Origin: Pectobacterium aroidearum
GTDB taxonomy: Bacteria; Pseudomonadota; Gammaproteobacteria; Enterobacterales; Enterobacteriaceae
Direction: 5' to 3'
NCBI RefSeq assembly: GCF_041228105.1
Contig: NZ_CP166097.1
Span: forward strand, 5,217,459 to 5,281,458
Length of the DNA: 64,000 nt
This document shows, one piece after another, positions 62,588-64,000 of the stretch. Every line of letters starts with the position of its first letter. Position 1 is the stretch's first letter. Position numbers and translations under genes: made by a program. The notes below the pieces were generated by a model. It was not told the DNA's origin. It made no database searches and saw only the letters and a program-made list of their open reading frames with translations.

Positions 62588-62845
62588 TTAATGTTCTCTG
62601 TTATTGTCGGTTTTTGGCGGTACGGGATCATCACCACCAGGGTTCAAAGGATGGCATTTTAATACGCGTTTAAGCGTCAACCAACAGCCTTTTATCATGC
62701 CGAACCTGCGTATTGCTTCAATCCCGTATTGCGAGCACGTTGGCCGGAACCGGCAATGTGGTCCGAGTAACGGGCTGATAACGAGTTGATAACCACGTAT
62801 CAACCCGATCAGGAGTCGGGAGCCAAACGACGGTGCCGACGCCAT
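62588..62845 (-). CDS. yidD: Membrane protein insertion efficiency factor YidD
   Basis: This 85-residue amphipathic protein aids YidC-dependent insertion. The cysteine-containing block [23 protein letters not shown] and the [15 protein letters not shown]-terminus are diagnostic. The frame overlaps the end of rnpA by 37 bases, as in E. coli. Confidence 0.95.
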   Translation of the reverse strand: MASAPSFGSRLLIGLIRGYQLVISPLLGPHCRFRPTCSQYGIEAIRRFGMIKGCWLTLKRVLKCHPLNPGGDDPVPPKTDNNREH

Positions 62846-63168
62846 AGTTTTTCCAATGCTTCCGTCAGGGTGCGGTTATCCAGCTCAGATACCCCTTTTT
62901 TCACGAGCACGACAAAATCCATTGCAGGCAATGAATGTTGATGCAGGCGAAAGCTTTCGCGCGTCAGGCGTTTAATCCGATTGCGTTCATGAGCACGTTT
63001 TACATGCTTTTTGGCGACGGTAAGACCGATGCGGGGATGCCCCAGCGAGTTCAGGCGGCCGAGAATGGTGATTTGCGGCGTGCCAGCCCGTTGCGGTTGC
63101 TGGAAGACGAAAGTGAAATGACTGGGAGTTAACAAACGTAACTCCCTGGGAAATGCGAGCTTAACCAC
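62809..63168 (-). CDS. rnpA: Ribonuclease P protein component RnpA
   Basis: RnpA is the basic protein subunit of RNase P, which trims 5' ends of tRNA precursors. The 119-residue length equals E. coli. The RNR motif is in [14 protein letters not shown], and the [12 protein letters not shown] block is nearly invariant. It starts with GTG at 63168, as in E. coli. It is second in the rpmH-rnpA-yidD-yidC operon. Confidence 0.97.
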   Translation of the reverse strand: MVKLAFPRELRLLTPSHFTFVFQQPQRAGTPQITILGRLNSLGHPRIGLTVAKKHVKRAHERNRIKRLTRESFRLHQHSLPAMDFVVLVKKGVSELDNRTLTEALEKLWRRHRRLAPDS

Positions 63169-63186
63169 TCGGTGGGTTAGCTTTTA

Positions 63187-64000
<814 letters not shown>

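Overview
The window is chromosomal DNA of a soft-rot enterobacterium, most likely Pectobacterium or a close relative. The housekeeping genes are very close to Escherichia coli orthologues and in near E. coli order. A PelX-type pectate lyase gene carries an upstream KdgR box, a pairing typical of pectinolytic Pectobacteriaceae. The window runs from oriC at about 8.5 kb to the base before where dnaA should start, so it is the origin-proximal block of the chromosome. I saw no tRNA, rRNA, CRISPR array, insertion sequence or prophage.

Layout. 0-7.8 kb: the end of qseC, kup, ravA-viaA, and asnA with its regulator asnC. 7.8-10.6 kb: mioC, oriC (four DnaA boxes, three GATC-headed 13-mers) and mnmG. 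10.7-18.9 kb: rsmG and the complete atpIBEFHAGDC operon for the F1Fo ATP synthase. 19.3-21.5 kb: pelX, inserted between atpC and glmU, which are neighbours in E. coli. 21.8-31.7 kb: glmU-glmS (UDP-GlcNAc supply), a DUF4026/DUF2314-like protein, and the PhoB-type pstSCAB-phoU phosphate operon. 31.7-37.3 kb: an accessory stretch with sutR/benE, a VirK/YbjX protein and a polar amino acid ABC importer that has no ATPase gene. 37.4-40.5 kb: yieH, adeP and yieE as in E. coli. 40.5-59.4 kb: a second accessory stretch between yieE and mnmE, with hydN-aegA, a three-lipoprotein CsgG/DUF4810/DUF799 operon, a DHA2 efflux pump, a membrane diguanylate cyclase, a BrxR/CapW-like WYL regulator, pgaABCD, qorR/qorB and an acyltransferase. 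59.4-64 kb: mnmE, yidC, yidD, rnpA, rpmH and the rpmH-dnaA promoter region.

How genes may work together. GlmU and GlmS make UDP-GlcNAc, the donor for the PgaABCD poly-beta-1,6-GlcNAc exopolysaccharide. PgaCD is activated by c-di-GMP in E. coli, and an apparently active diguanylate cyclase lies two genes away. PelX degrades pectin products under likely KdgR control. HydN and AegA are Fe-S electron carriers, and AegA is tied in E. coli to formate-dependent urate breakdown; the adenine permease nearby is suggestive only.

Most notable non-gene signals: (1) a hairpin repeat present three times at gene 3' ends, with two compensatory base-pair changes between copies; (2) a multi-stem palindromic element between atpC and pelX; (3) a 22-codon upstream ORF with its own ribosome binding site whose stop overlaps the pgaA start; (4) a four-copy 14-bp tandem repeat that supplies the qorB ribosome binding site; (5) paired 16-bp palindromes between sutR and benE. 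Coordinates and starts were read by eye, and all family calls are from memory of known proteins rather than from searches.
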